This document shows positions 50,427 to 58,246 of a stretch of DNA of 64,000 nt, piece after piece. Numbering within the stretch: position 1 is the first letter of the stretch; the number at the start of each line of letters is the position of its first letter. The stretch covers positions 124,001 through 188,000 of the forward strand of contig DIXU01000020.1 of assembly GCA_002436105.1 (NCBI GenBank), written 5' to 3'. The translations under genes and the position numbers were made by a program. The notes under the pieces are model-generated. The model did not search any database, was not told the origin of the DNA, and saw only the letters and a program-made list of their open reading frames with translations. The stretch comes from Candidatus Aminicenantes bacterium UBA6072 (GTDB lineage: Bacteria > Acidobacteriota > Aminicenantia > UBA2199).

Positions 50427-53400
50427 TTAGAAGCTGAACTTGAGGCCCAGGCGGGCGGACAGCGGAGTGCCGCGGATGCCGTCGCCGTAGAACCACATTT
50501 CCTTCTTGAACAGGGGATCCAGTTCGATGTCCTCGATCTCCCAGGTCTTGCTGACCATCTCCTCGTAGGAGGGAGCGGTGCCGCCGTAGTTGTAGATCTG
50601 GTAGATGCGCTGGGCGGTGCGCGTGTTGAAGATGTTGTCGACGTTCAGCGAGATGTTGAGGTTATTCTTGCCCAGTTTCAGGTTGTACTCGGCGTAGGCG
50701 TTGGCGAACCAGAAGAAGGGAGTGCGGCCCAGGTCGCCGCGGTTGAAGGGCAGGTAGCCCTGGGCGTCCATGGAGTACTCGGTCGAGACCGGGGTGCCGC
50801 TCATGGCGTTGATGACGGTGCCGACGGTCAGGCCCATGGGGAAGGTGTAGGAGCCGTAGAGCTTGAAGTAGTGGGTGCGGTCGCCGGGCATGACGCCGTC
50901 GATCTTGTTCAGCTGCTTATCGAACGCCAGGTACCACAGGTCGAAGTAGCGCTCGACGTTGGGGTCGGTGCGGCCGTACTCGTCGCCCGAGGCCAGGCCC
51001 GAGTAGTTGCCGGTCAGGCGGCTCCAGGTGTAGGAGATGCCGCCCATCCAGTTGTTGGAGAAGCGCTTGTCCAGCGAGAGGTTGAGGCCGTAGTACAGGC
51101 GCTTGGCTTTCGGGATGTCGGGAGCGCCCTGCGGGATGAGGCCGAGTTCCTTGGCTTCGATCCAGCGCTGCTTGATGAAGTCGCCGCCGGGGTTGGTGGT
51201 GAAGTAGGACTCGCCGTGCGCGGTGACGACGCCGATGTCCTCGATGGCCCACAGCAGGTTCTTGTTGACCAGGCGGGCGGTGAAGGCCAGGTCGTCACGC
51301 AGCTTCTTTTCCACGCCGGCCGAGAGCTCGAGCTGGCTCATGGCCTTCATGTCGGGGTCGGTGGTGTCGAAGGAGGGGATGCGGAAGTCGAAGACGGCCA
51401 GGGGCGTGCCGTAGTTCCAGCCTTCCTTGCCGATCTTGTCCCATTCGTAGGTGTTGAGGGGATAAATGGCGCTCTTCCACTTGAACCCGCCGTAGGAACC
51501 GGCGGCCATGGCGAGCTTCATGACGTCATAGAACATGCCGGCCGAGCCGAAGACCTTCAGCGAGGAGTCGCCGTTGACGTCCCAGACGAAGCCGAAGCGG
51601 GGAGCGAGCTTGTCGCCGAAGCCCCACTCGATGGGCTTGGCATCTGCGAAATCCGGATTGTCGCTGTAGGAGGGGATGTACTCGGCCTCGGTGCGCACGC
51701 CGAAGTTGATGGTCACGCGGTTGGCGATGGTCCAGGAGTCCTGCAGGTACAGCGCATAGCGGTTGGCGTAGGCCTTGTAGAAGTCGCCGAAAGGACCCGC
51801 GTCGGCGGCGCCGCGGATGGCGTAGTAGCCGTAGGTGCCGCGGCCGTAGTCGGTGCCGTATGCCTGGTAGCTGCGGTCCCAGGCCAGGAAGACGATCGGG
51901 AAGCTGGCCGATTCGTCATAGTTCTGGCCCTGGCGCACGAACTGCAGGCCGGCCTTCCAGGAGTGTTCGCCGGCGAGGTTCAGGAAGTAGGTCATGTCGG
52001 CGTTGACGCTCATCTTTTCGTCGAGGTTCTTCATCAGGTCGTACGGATAGGCCGAGGCGCTGCGGAAGCCGGTGGGCCTGACGTACTGGGAGGGGATGCC
52101 GGGGATGCCGGCGTTGGAGGTGTTGAAGTAGCCGCCCGGGGCCTCGGTGACGAAGCGGTAGAAGGTGTCGGTGGGGCGGATCAGCGGGTTCTTGGCGTCG
52201 CGCATGAAGTAGCCGCCGCGGACGCTGAGCATGAAGTTGTTGCCCACGGTCAGGTCGGCCGAGGCGCTGGCCGAGAAGTTGGGATAGGTGATGCCGTACT
52301 CGTCGGGCGAGACGGCGGCATTGGGGTTGCCCCATGAGGATTCGAGGTTGCCCTTGTACTTGTAGTGGTTGTTGACGATCGAGGCGGTCAGGCGCAGGTT
52401 GCGCACGGGCTGCGCGGTCAGCTTGGCCGAGAAGTTCATGTACTGCTCGGTGCGCTTGTAATCCTTGATGGTCGTGCCCTCGCCGCCGAAGTCGACGGTG
52501 CGGGTGTTGCTGTAGAACACGGGCAGGAAAGAGCCGAAGAACCACAGCTTGTCCTTGAGGATGTAGCCGCCGATGTTGAAGCCGGCCTCAAGGCGCGTGT
52601 CGTCGTTCTTGCCGATGTAGTCGTCGTAGGTGAAATACTTAGCGATGGTGTCATCCTCGCGGTCGTAGTCCAGGCGGTCGCTGTAGTCGGCGCGCAGGGC
52701 GGCGCCGCTGTAGAAGCCCAGAACCTCGCCGTGGAACTCGTTGCCGCCGGAGCGGGTGACGACGTTGATGACGCCGCCCAGCGAGCCGCCGAACTCGGCC
52801 TGGTAGCCCGAGGCCTTGACCTGGACCTCGTCGACGAAGTCGAAGGAGGCCGACTGGCCGTTCGAGCCGTTGACGATGTTGGTGACGTCAGTGCCGTCGA
52901 TGTAATACATGTTCTCCAGGCCCGAGGCGCCGTCGACCGACGTGCCGCCGAGCATGGGTTCGCTGGAGACGCCGGGGATGGCGGTGATCAGCGAGTCGAA
53001 GTTGCGCCCCTTGGGCAGGGTCTGGAAGACCTCCTTGGTCAGGGTCATGCCCTTGGTGGTGCTCTTGACGTCGATCTGGGCCACCTGGCCGGTGATGGTC
53101 ACCATTTCCTCGATGTTGCCGAGCTTCATGGTGATCTTCAGGTTCAGGGACTGTTCCAGGCCGACCGTGACGTTCTCGCGAACGACGGTCTGGAAGCCCT
53201 GCAGGGTGAACACCAGCTTGTAGGTGCCCGGTGCCAGGTTGAGCAGCCGGAAAGAGCCGTTCTCATCGGTGACCGTGGTCTGCTTGCCGACGAGCTTGGG
53301 GCTGGTGGCGTCCACATTGACGCCGGGGACCAGCGAGCCGTCCTCGAGCTGAACCACGCCGAAGATCTTGGCGTTGGTTTGCTGGGCGGTCAGAAATCCT

Positions 53401-53453
53401 GCGCACAGGAGCAGGCTGACAGCCAGCACGACGAACCGTTTGCTGTAATTCAT
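50427..53453 (-). CDS. Oar-type TonB-dependent receptor 3
   Basis: A 1008-aa receptor, closest in the window to receptor 1. It has a signal peptide (KRFVVLAVSLLLCAGFLTA), regulatory domain (KIFGVVQLEDGSLVPGVNV, about 28-110), plug (RNFDSLITAIPGVSSEP ... YYIDGTDVTNI) and barrel ending ARLGLKFSF. N-terminal and plug regions are nearly identical to receptor 1, while the barrel loops differ more, a pattern expected when ligand-contacting loops change. A perfect GG-N10-GC promoter 46 bp upstream and a near-identical terminator show that promoter, gene and terminator were copied as one unit. AAAGGAGG precedes the ATG. Confidence 0.94.
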   Translation of the reverse strand: MNYSKRFVVLAVSLLLCAGFLTAQQTNAKIFGVVQLEDGSLVPGVNVDATSPKLVGKQTTVTDENGSFRLLNLAPGTYKLVFTLQGFQTVVRENVTVGLEQSLNLKITMKLGNIEEMVTITGQVAQIDVKSTTKGMTLTKEVFQTLPKGRNFDSLITAIPGVSSEPMLGGTSVDGASGLENMYYIDGTDVTNIVNGSNGQSASFDFVDEVQVKASGYQAEFGGSLGGVINVVTRSGGNEFHGEVLGFYSGAALRADYSDRLDYDREDDTIAKYFTYDDYIGKNDDTRLEAGFNIGGYILKDKLWFFGSFLPVFYSNTRTVDFGGEGTTIKDYKRTEQYMNFSAKLTAQPVRNLRLTASIVNNHYKYKGNLESSWGNPNAAVSPDEYGITYPNFSASASADLTVGNNFMLSVRGGYFMRDAKNPLIRPTDTFYRFVTEAPGGYFNTSNAGIPGIPSQYVRPTGFRSASAYPYDLMKNLDEKMSVNADMTYFLNLAGEHSWKAGLQFVRQGQNYDESASFPIVFLAWDRSYQAYGTDYGRGTYGYYAIRGAADAGPFGDFYKAYANRYALYLQDSWTIANRVTINFGVRTEAEYIPSYSDNPDFADAKPIEWGFGDKLAPRFGFVWDVNGDSSLKVFGSAGMFYDVMKLAMAAGSYGGFKWKSAIYPLNTYEWDKIGKEGWNYGTPLAVFDFRIPSFDTTDPDMKAMSQLELSAGVEKKLRDDLAFTARLVNKNLLWAIEDIGVVTAHGESYFTTNPGGDFIKQRWIEAKELGLIPQGAPDIPKAKRLYYGLNLSLDKRFSNNWMGGISYTWSRLTGNYSGLASGDEYGRTDPNVERYFDLWYLAFDKQLNKIDGVMPGDRTHYFKLYGSYTFPMGLTVGTVINAMSGTPVSTEYSMDAQGYLPFNRGDLGRTPFFWFANAYAEYNLKLGKNNLNISLNVDNIFNTRTAQRIYQIYNYGGTAPSYEEMVSKTWEIEDIELDPLFKKEMWFYGDGIRGTPLSARLGLKFSF

Positions 53454-53498
53454 CTGTTTGTCCTCCTTTTAGATTTTAGACAAAACAATGAAGAACAA

Positions 53499-53514
53499 GC
53501 AAGAATTGTGCCAA
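53499..53514 (-). promoter_or_regulatory. Sigma54-type promoter of Oar-type receptor 3
   Basis: Minus strand TTGGCACAATTCTTGC: GG (53512-53511) and GC (53500-53499) with 10 nt between, matching TGGCAC-N5-TTGC. The implied leader is about 34 nt, almost the same as at receptor 1. Confidence 0.75.
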
Positions 53515-53691
53515 TTATTGGCATGGAAGGGATGAGGGGAAGCGGCGGAAAAGGATCCGGAAACGCTCGAATGCAAGGGATTTTGCCAAGGGTATTCAAG
53601 GCCGGCGCCGGCCATGGGATTCCAGGAACCGGCGACATTCAAATAATTGAATTACAATTCAAAAAACAGAATGAGGGGCGGATTCAAATGC

Positions 53692-53743
53692 GGGTAAAAA
53701 ATGCCGGCAATCCGCCTCGTTTGACGTGGCGGACCGCCGGCAT
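53692..53743 (-). terminator. Terminator of the GWxTD lipoprotein operon
   Basis: On the minus strand AATGCCGGCGGTCCGCC pairs with GGCGGATTGCCGGCATT around an 11-nt loop, followed by five T. The rest of the 300-bp gap 53454-53753 holds the receptor 3 promoter and about 175 bp in which I see nothing. Confidence 0.85.
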
Positions 53744-53753
53744 TGGGATGGTC

Positions 53754-54758
53754 TTACTGAACGATCTTGAACTTGAATTCCTGCAGGCCCTTGGCCTTGG
53801 AGACCTTGTCCAGCATCTCGATCTCCAGGACGTAGTCGCCGGGCTCGAGCAGCTTCTGCTGGCGCTCCGTTTCCTTGCCCTTGGCGTCCTTGGTGATCTC
53901 GGTGAAGGTGAAGTCGATGGGCTGGCTGATGATCTGGCTGGTGACGGTCTGCGGCGTCAGCTTGTTGACCTCCTGGCCTTCCTTCTTGAACTTGTAGGTG
54001 ATCTGCAGATCGAGGGCGCCGGTGGCCGGGTCGGGGGTCCCGCCCATGATGAAGTAGAACAGGTCGAGGTTCTCGCTGGGTTTGAACTCGTTGACCACCT
54101 TGGGTGAGAGCAGCAGGGTGTTGTAGACGAAGGAGTTCCTGTGAACGACCATCTTGGTCTCGGCCGCCGGCAGCATCTGCAGGTCGAGGACGGAGAAGAC
54201 CGGCGTGGTGACCAGCTTGTCCTTCAGCTGGGTCAGGTCGGGGAGGGTGAAGTCGACATAGGCGGTGGAGACCCTGGCGAAGTCGGGAGTGGCCAGGGCC
54301 AGGACCAGCAGGTAGTCGCCGGCCGGGAAGATGTCGCCGGCGATGGAGTAGTAGTTCAGGGCCTCGGGCTGGAACGTCGCCTGCGCCTCCTCCAGGCTGA
54401 GGCGGGCGTTGCGCTCCTTGACGATCGCCGGCGCGGCGCCGGCGCTCAGGCGGTACACGCGGCTGAACACGAAATGCTCGGACTTGAGCAGGGCGGGGTT
54501 GTCCGCGGTGGCGGCGAAGCCGAGGTCGGCGTTCTTCAACTGGAACAGGAAGACCGGGTAGACCTGGCCCTGCTGCGCGGGCAGGTAGAGGGTGTTCAGG
54601 TAGCTCATGGGGATATCGGCGCGCGCCTGCTTCTGAGCCAGGCCGGCGTCCATCACGGCGCTCACCTGCGTCGGGATGAAGATCTGCTGGGCGGCCAGCG
54701 GCAGGGCGAGGAAGATCAGGATGGTCAGCGCCAGGACGAAGAATTTCTTGATGTTCAT
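53754..54758 (-). CDS. Exported protein of unknown function in the GWxTD operon
   Basis: A 334-aa protein with a signal peptide (KKFFVLALTILIFLALPLAA). The mature part is beta-rich and looks like two sandwich domains: one around YPVFLFQLKNADLGF ... DYLLVLALATPDF and one with FYFIMGGTPDP and a closing EPGDYVLEIEMLDK. The pattern near the end (GDYVLEIEMLD) is like domains in GWxTD partners. It lies 18 bp after the GWxTD lipoprotein and ends at a strong terminator, so the two genes form an operon and probably a complex. I do not recognise a named family. Confidence 0.8.
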   Translation of the reverse strand: MNIKKFFVLALTILIFLALPLAAQQIFIPTQVSAVMDAGLAQKQARADIPMSYLNTLYLPAQQGQVYPVFLFQLKNADLGFAATADNPALLKSEHFVFSRVYRLSAGAAPAIVKERNARLSLEEAQATFQPEALNYYSIAGDIFPAGDYLLVLALATPDFARVSTAYVDFTLPDLTQLKDKLVTTPVFSVLDLQMLPAAETKMVVHRNSFVYNTLLLSPKVVNEFKPSENLDLFYFIMGGTPDPATGALDLQITYKFKKEGQEVNKLTPQTVTSQIISQPIDFTFTEITKDAKGKETERQQKLLEPGDYVLEIEMLDKVSKAKGLQEFKFKIVQ

Positions 54759-54776
54759 TCTATTTCTCCTTATGAT

Positions 54777-55727
54777 CTACAATTTGAACTGGATCTCTTT
54801 GCTGGCCTGGCTGTTGTCGGCGCTGTTCGCCAGGATCACCAGGGCGGAATAATTCCCGGCGGGGAGATCGACGGCGAACTCCAGCAGCAAATCCTTGCCC
54901 AGGTCGGCCAGCATGTCCGGTGAGACGGATACCGGGCGCGTTTCTTCCTTTTCCAGGACTTTTTTCCCCTCGCTGTCGCTGACGCTCACCGTCAGCCTGA
55001 GCTGGGTCCGGTAGGCGCCGCTCGTCTCGTCCAGGACCAGGTTGGTCACGCGGTAGGGGACCGCCATGACCAGCACGGCGCTGCCCGGGGCGGCCGCCCG
55101 GACGGTCAGGGTGAAGTCGAAGATGCGGGCGTTGCGCACGATGCCCTTCGGCTTCAGCTGCATCTGGGCGACGTTGATCATGCTGAGGCGGCGGGCGCTG
55201 GTCGGATCGAGCTTGTACATGCCCTCGCGCTGATGGTCGACGAAGATGATGGGGAACATGCCGTAGAGCCAGATCTCCACCGGCGGCTCGTAGAAACTGT
55301 AGCCGGTGGGATAGGTGTCGCGGCGGTCGGGCTCGCCCAGCAGGATGAGGATGCGGCCGCGATCGCTCAGCCAGCCGGGGCTGCCCTCGCGGAACAGGCG
55401 GTTGGCCTCGTCGATGCGGCGGTAGTATTCGTCGCGGAACTCGTTCTCCTCGGTGGAGGGATCGGGATCGCGCGCTTTCCAGAACTCGTCGATGAACTGC
55501 GCGCGCTCCGCGGGCGGCGTGCTCTTGAACAGCTTGCCTTCCTTCTTGGTGATGATGTAGCGCACCTCGGAGAGGAACTGCCGGTCGTCGGGCGACATGC
55601 CGCGCACCGTCCTGCCCCGGGTCGCGCAGGCGGCCAGGGAGAGCAGCAGCAGGGCTGCTCCTGCCAGCAGCAGGGCGTTCCTCCCCGCCCGGGGTGTTGC
55701 GGGAACCGTGGATCGTTTTGTTTTCAT
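54777..55727 (-). CDS. GWxTD-domain lipoprotein
   Basis: The protein is 316 aa with a lipobox LSLAAC (Cys about residue 34) after a basic N-terminus. The GWxTD domain shows FLSEVRYIITKKEGKLF, FWKARDPDPSTEENEF, YYRRIDEANRLF and the motif as GWLSDRGRILILLGEP (Ser in place of Thr), then YPTGYSFYEPPVEIWLYG. A C-terminal beta domain follows (about 200-316, FTLTVRAAAPGSAVLVMAVPYR ... LPAGNYSALVIL). It shares its domain with the protein at 43472-45529 but not the TPR tail. It is likely anchored in a membrane facing the periplasm, coupled to the 334-aa protein downstream. Confidence 0.88.
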   Translation of the reverse strand: MKTKRSTVPATPRAGRNALLLAGAALLLLSLAACATRGRTVRGMSPDDRQFLSEVRYIITKKEGKLFKSTPPAERAQFIDEFWKARDPDPSTEENEFRDEYYRRIDEANRLFREGSPGWLSDRGRILILLGEPDRRDTYPTGYSFYEPPVEIWLYGMFPIIFVDHQREGMYKLDPTSARRLSMINVAQMQLKPKGIVRNARIFDFTLTVRAAAPGSAVLVMAVPYRVTNLVLDETSGAYRTQLRLTVSVSDSEGKKVLEKEETRPVSVSPDMLADLGKDLLLEFAVDLPAGNYSALVILANSADNSQASKEIQFKL

Positions 55728-55753
55728 TTGATTTCGCCGGTTTCTTGTTATTT

Positions 55754-55782
55754 ATTTTAGCATATTTTATTTTTTTCTGCAA
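55754..55782 (-). promoter_or_regulatory. Promoter of the GWxTD lipoprotein operon
   Basis: Minus strand TTGCAG (55782-55777), a 17-nt spacer and TAAAAT (55759-55754). It lies back to back with the -10 box of the M1-type peptidase gene. Confidence 0.6.
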
Positions 55783-55787
55783 AGGGT

Positions 55788-55793
55788 TACAAT
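55788..55793 (+). promoter_or_regulatory. TACAAT -10 box of the M1-type peptidase gene
   Basis: TACAAT ends 8 nt before the ATG at 55801, fitting a leaderless start; the in-frame ATG at 55792 overlaps the box. No clear -35 was found (T-rich stretch at 55765-55771). Confidence 0.45.
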
Positions 55794-55800
55794 GGTTCCC

Positions 55801-58203
55801 ATGAAAAAGCGACTTCTGGCCCTGTGGCTGGCCGCCTGCGCCGTGCTGCCGGCGCTCGCCGCCGATCCTCTCGAAGAGGCCGTCCGCGGCAAGGACTGGC
55901 CGGCCCTGGCGGCGCGTTTCGCCGACGATTCGCACCGCCAGCTGGCCGACTATTTTCAGGAATGCCAGGAAGTCGGCTTCACCCTGCTGCGGCCGAACAA
56001 CCTGATGTTCTTCGCCCGCTTCCGCGATTTCGCCGAGATCGGCGAATTGTCCTGGGAAGCGGAGGATGGCCGCTACCGCCGCCTGGCGCTGAAACGGACC
56101 ATCAAGCCCCTGTATTTCATCCGTTCCTTTTCCCGCTTCGCCGTCGCCGACCGCCGCCTGCAGATGGGCGACGCCGAGATCCATTTCAAGAAAGGCTTTC
56201 TCTACCGCGCCATGCCCGTGGGCAACGTGTTCCTGTTCAGCGGCGAATGGGAGTTCCGCATCCGTCCCGGCTCCGAGGAGGAGCAACGGACGCTGCAGGC
56301 GCTGGAGCGCAGCGACACGCTGGTCCGCGAGGCCCGCGCCGGCGTCTTCGTCGTCAGCCGCCCCGACGAATTGCTGGCCGGGCTCCCCCCCGGGGAAGCC
56401 AGCGATGCCCCGGCCGACGAGGAGGCCCGGTCCCTGTACGCGGTGTTCCAGGAGCGCTGGGGCATGCCCGTCACGCCGGTCGACGACCTGTGGTTTTTCC
56501 CCTTCGCCGCCGATTTCAACGGCGCCCTCTTTTTCCACAAGCCGGGCCGCTCCCAATTCCGCTACATATTCAACAGCGGCATCTCGCCCGACACCAGCCT
56601 GGTGCTGATGCCGGAGAACAAGTTCTACCTGAATTACAACGCCGTCAAGGGGCTCAAGTTCAGCCAGCAGGGGGTCGACGAGCTGGAGAACCTGCAGCTG
56701 AACCTGTTCCTCAACCCCCAGGCCGGATTCATGTCGGCGACCTCGGTCCTCAACTTCAAGGAGCCGTCGAGCGTCAAGACGGTCCTCCTCCACCCCGGGC
56801 TGACCGTCAAGGGCTTCGGCCGCTCCCTGCAGCACGAGCTGCAGATGTTCCGCCGCGACGACACCTATTATCTCCTGGGCGAGGAGCTCAACAAGTTCAG
56901 CTTTTATTATGCCGGGGCCGTTGCCTCCGGCGGCGAGGGCGGCGACCCGGCCAAGGTCACGCTGCTGCGCGGGCGCCACGGCAAGAAGATCGACCGCTAT
57001 TACGTGCTGGACCGCGACCAGAACTTCTACCCCAATCCCGGCCAGCACTTCTTCAAGAACCGGCTGCGGGTGACGCTGCCCGCCCCCCTGGAGTGCCTGG
57101 CAACGGGCAGCCTGCGCTCGCGGCGCCGGCTCGGCGAGCACAACGAGTTCGTCTACGAGAGCCAGGGCAGCAAGGGCGTTTCGCTGGTCTGCGGCGAGTT
57201 CGCCAAGCTGGCGACCCTGAGCGGGCCGCTGCCGATCCACGTCTTCGGCGAACCGCGGCTCAAGCTCCGCGACTCCTACTCCGCCGCGGCGATCCAGGGC
57301 TATGCCGAATTCCTGCTCGAGAAGTTCGGGCCCCTGGAGGTCCCGGAACTGAACCTGCTGCTGCGGCGCTGGCATGACTACGGCGGCTGGAGCCACCAGG
57401 GCTTCGTGATCTTCCACCTGCTGGAATCCACCCTCGTCGATGACGACGTGAGCGTGGTCCGGCGGCTGCGCGGCGACAGCCCGGTGGTGTTCGGCGACGT
57501 CAACCGCGACAACCTGGTCCACGAGCTGGCCCACCAATGGTGGGGCGGCGTCGTCTCCTGGAAAGCCTACCAGGACCAGTGGCTCACCGAGGGGCTGGCG
57601 CAGTTCGCCACCCTGTTCTACCTGGAGAACACGCTGAGCGCCGGCGCCTACCGCAGGATCCTGAACGCCTCCAAGCGCTGGGTGGCGCGCAAGAACGAAG
57701 CCGGCCCGATCATCTACGGCCGGCGCATCGCCAATCTCACCGGGGACCTGCAGGCGTTCCAGAGCATCGTCTACAACAAGGCGGCGCTGGTCTTCCTGAT
57801 GCTCAAGGAGATGCTGGGCGAAGAGGAGATGCTGCAGCGCCTGCGCCGGGTGCTGGTCGATTTCAAGCACCAGAGCCTGGCCAGCGCCCGTTTCATCCAG
57901 CACGTCAGCCAGGGCGAGGAGCGGCTGCTGAAATTCTTCAACAACTGGATCTACTCGCGCAAGCTGCCCAAGGTCAAATACCAGACGGTCATCAGCGGCC
58001 GGAACGCCGAGATCACCTTCACCCAGGCGGATAGCGACTTCGTGTTCCCGGTCACCGTGCGCGTCGCCTGCGCCGACGGCAAGTACGCGCGCACGCTCAT
58101 CGTCGAGGAAAGCATCCAGAAGTTCAGGATATTCGAGAATGCCCCCATCCTGTCGCTCCAGGTCGACGCGCCGGTCGCTCCCGTCGAGCTGCAGTTGCAG
58201 TAG
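55801..58203 (+). CDS. Secreted M1-type (gluzincin) aminopeptidase-like protein
   Basis: This 800-aa protein has a signal peptide (KKRLLALWLAACAVLPALA). The long N-terminal part is beta-rich (about 25-430). The C-terminal half holds the gluzincin zinc site HELAHQWW (His574, Glu575, His578) with the third ligand Glu in WLTEGLAQF about 19 residues later, followed by helices. The usual M1 exopeptidase motif GAMEN is not visible; the segment before the zinc site reads WSHQGFVIFHLLEST. It therefore may be an endopeptidase or a diverged aminopeptidase. The ATG at 55801 was preferred to 55792 because the latter lies in the -10 box. Confidence 0.85.
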   Translation: MKKRLLALWLAACAVLPALAADPLEEAVRGKDWPALAARFADDSHRQLADYFQECQEVGFTLLRPNNLMFFARFRDFAEIGELSWEAEDGRYRRLALKRTIKPLYFIRSFSRFAVADRRLQMGDAEIHFKKGFLYRAMPVGNVFLFSGEWEFRIRPGSEEEQRTLQALERSDTLVREARAGVFVVSRPDELLAGLPPGEASDAPADEEARSLYAVFQERWGMPVTPVDDLWFFPFAADFNGALFFHKPGRSQFRYIFNSGISPDTSLVLMPENKFYLNYNAVKGLKFSQQGVDELENLQLNLFLNPQAGFMSATSVLNFKEPSSVKTVLLHPGLTVKGFGRSLQHELQMFRRDDTYYLLGEELNKFSFYYAGAVASGGEGGDPAKVTLLRGRHGKKIDRYYVLDRDQNFYPNPGQHFFKNRLRVTLPAPLECLATGSLRSRRRLGEHNEFVYESQGSKGVSLVCGEFAKLATLSGPLPIHVFGEPRLKLRDSYSAAAIQGYAEFLLEKFGPLEVPELNLLLRRWHDYGGWSHQGFVIFHLLESTLVDDDVSVVRRLRGDSPVVFGDVNRDNLVHELAHQWWGGVVSWKAYQDQWLTEGLAQFATLFYLENTLSAGAYRRILNASKRWVARKNEAGPIIYGRRIANLTGDLQAFQSIVYNKAALVFLMLKEMLGEEEMLQRLRRVLVDFKHQSLASARFIQHVSQGEERLLKFFNNWIYSRKLPKVKYQTVISGRNAEITFTQADSDFVFPVTVRVACADGKYARTLIVEESIQKFRIFENAPILSLQVDAPVAPVELQLQ

Positions 58204-58234
58204 CCGCGGCCTGGCCCGGGCCGCGAAGATGTGC

Positions 58235-58240
58235 TAGAAT
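58235..58240 (+). promoter_or_regulatory. TAGAAT -10 box, leaderless, of the sulfatase-fold gene
   Basis: TAGAAT ends 7 nt before the GTG start at 58247. The -35 region is not clear. A CGCGGCC...GGCCGCG hairpin lies between it and the preceding gene. Confidence 0.5.
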
Positions 58241-58246
58241 CCCGGC

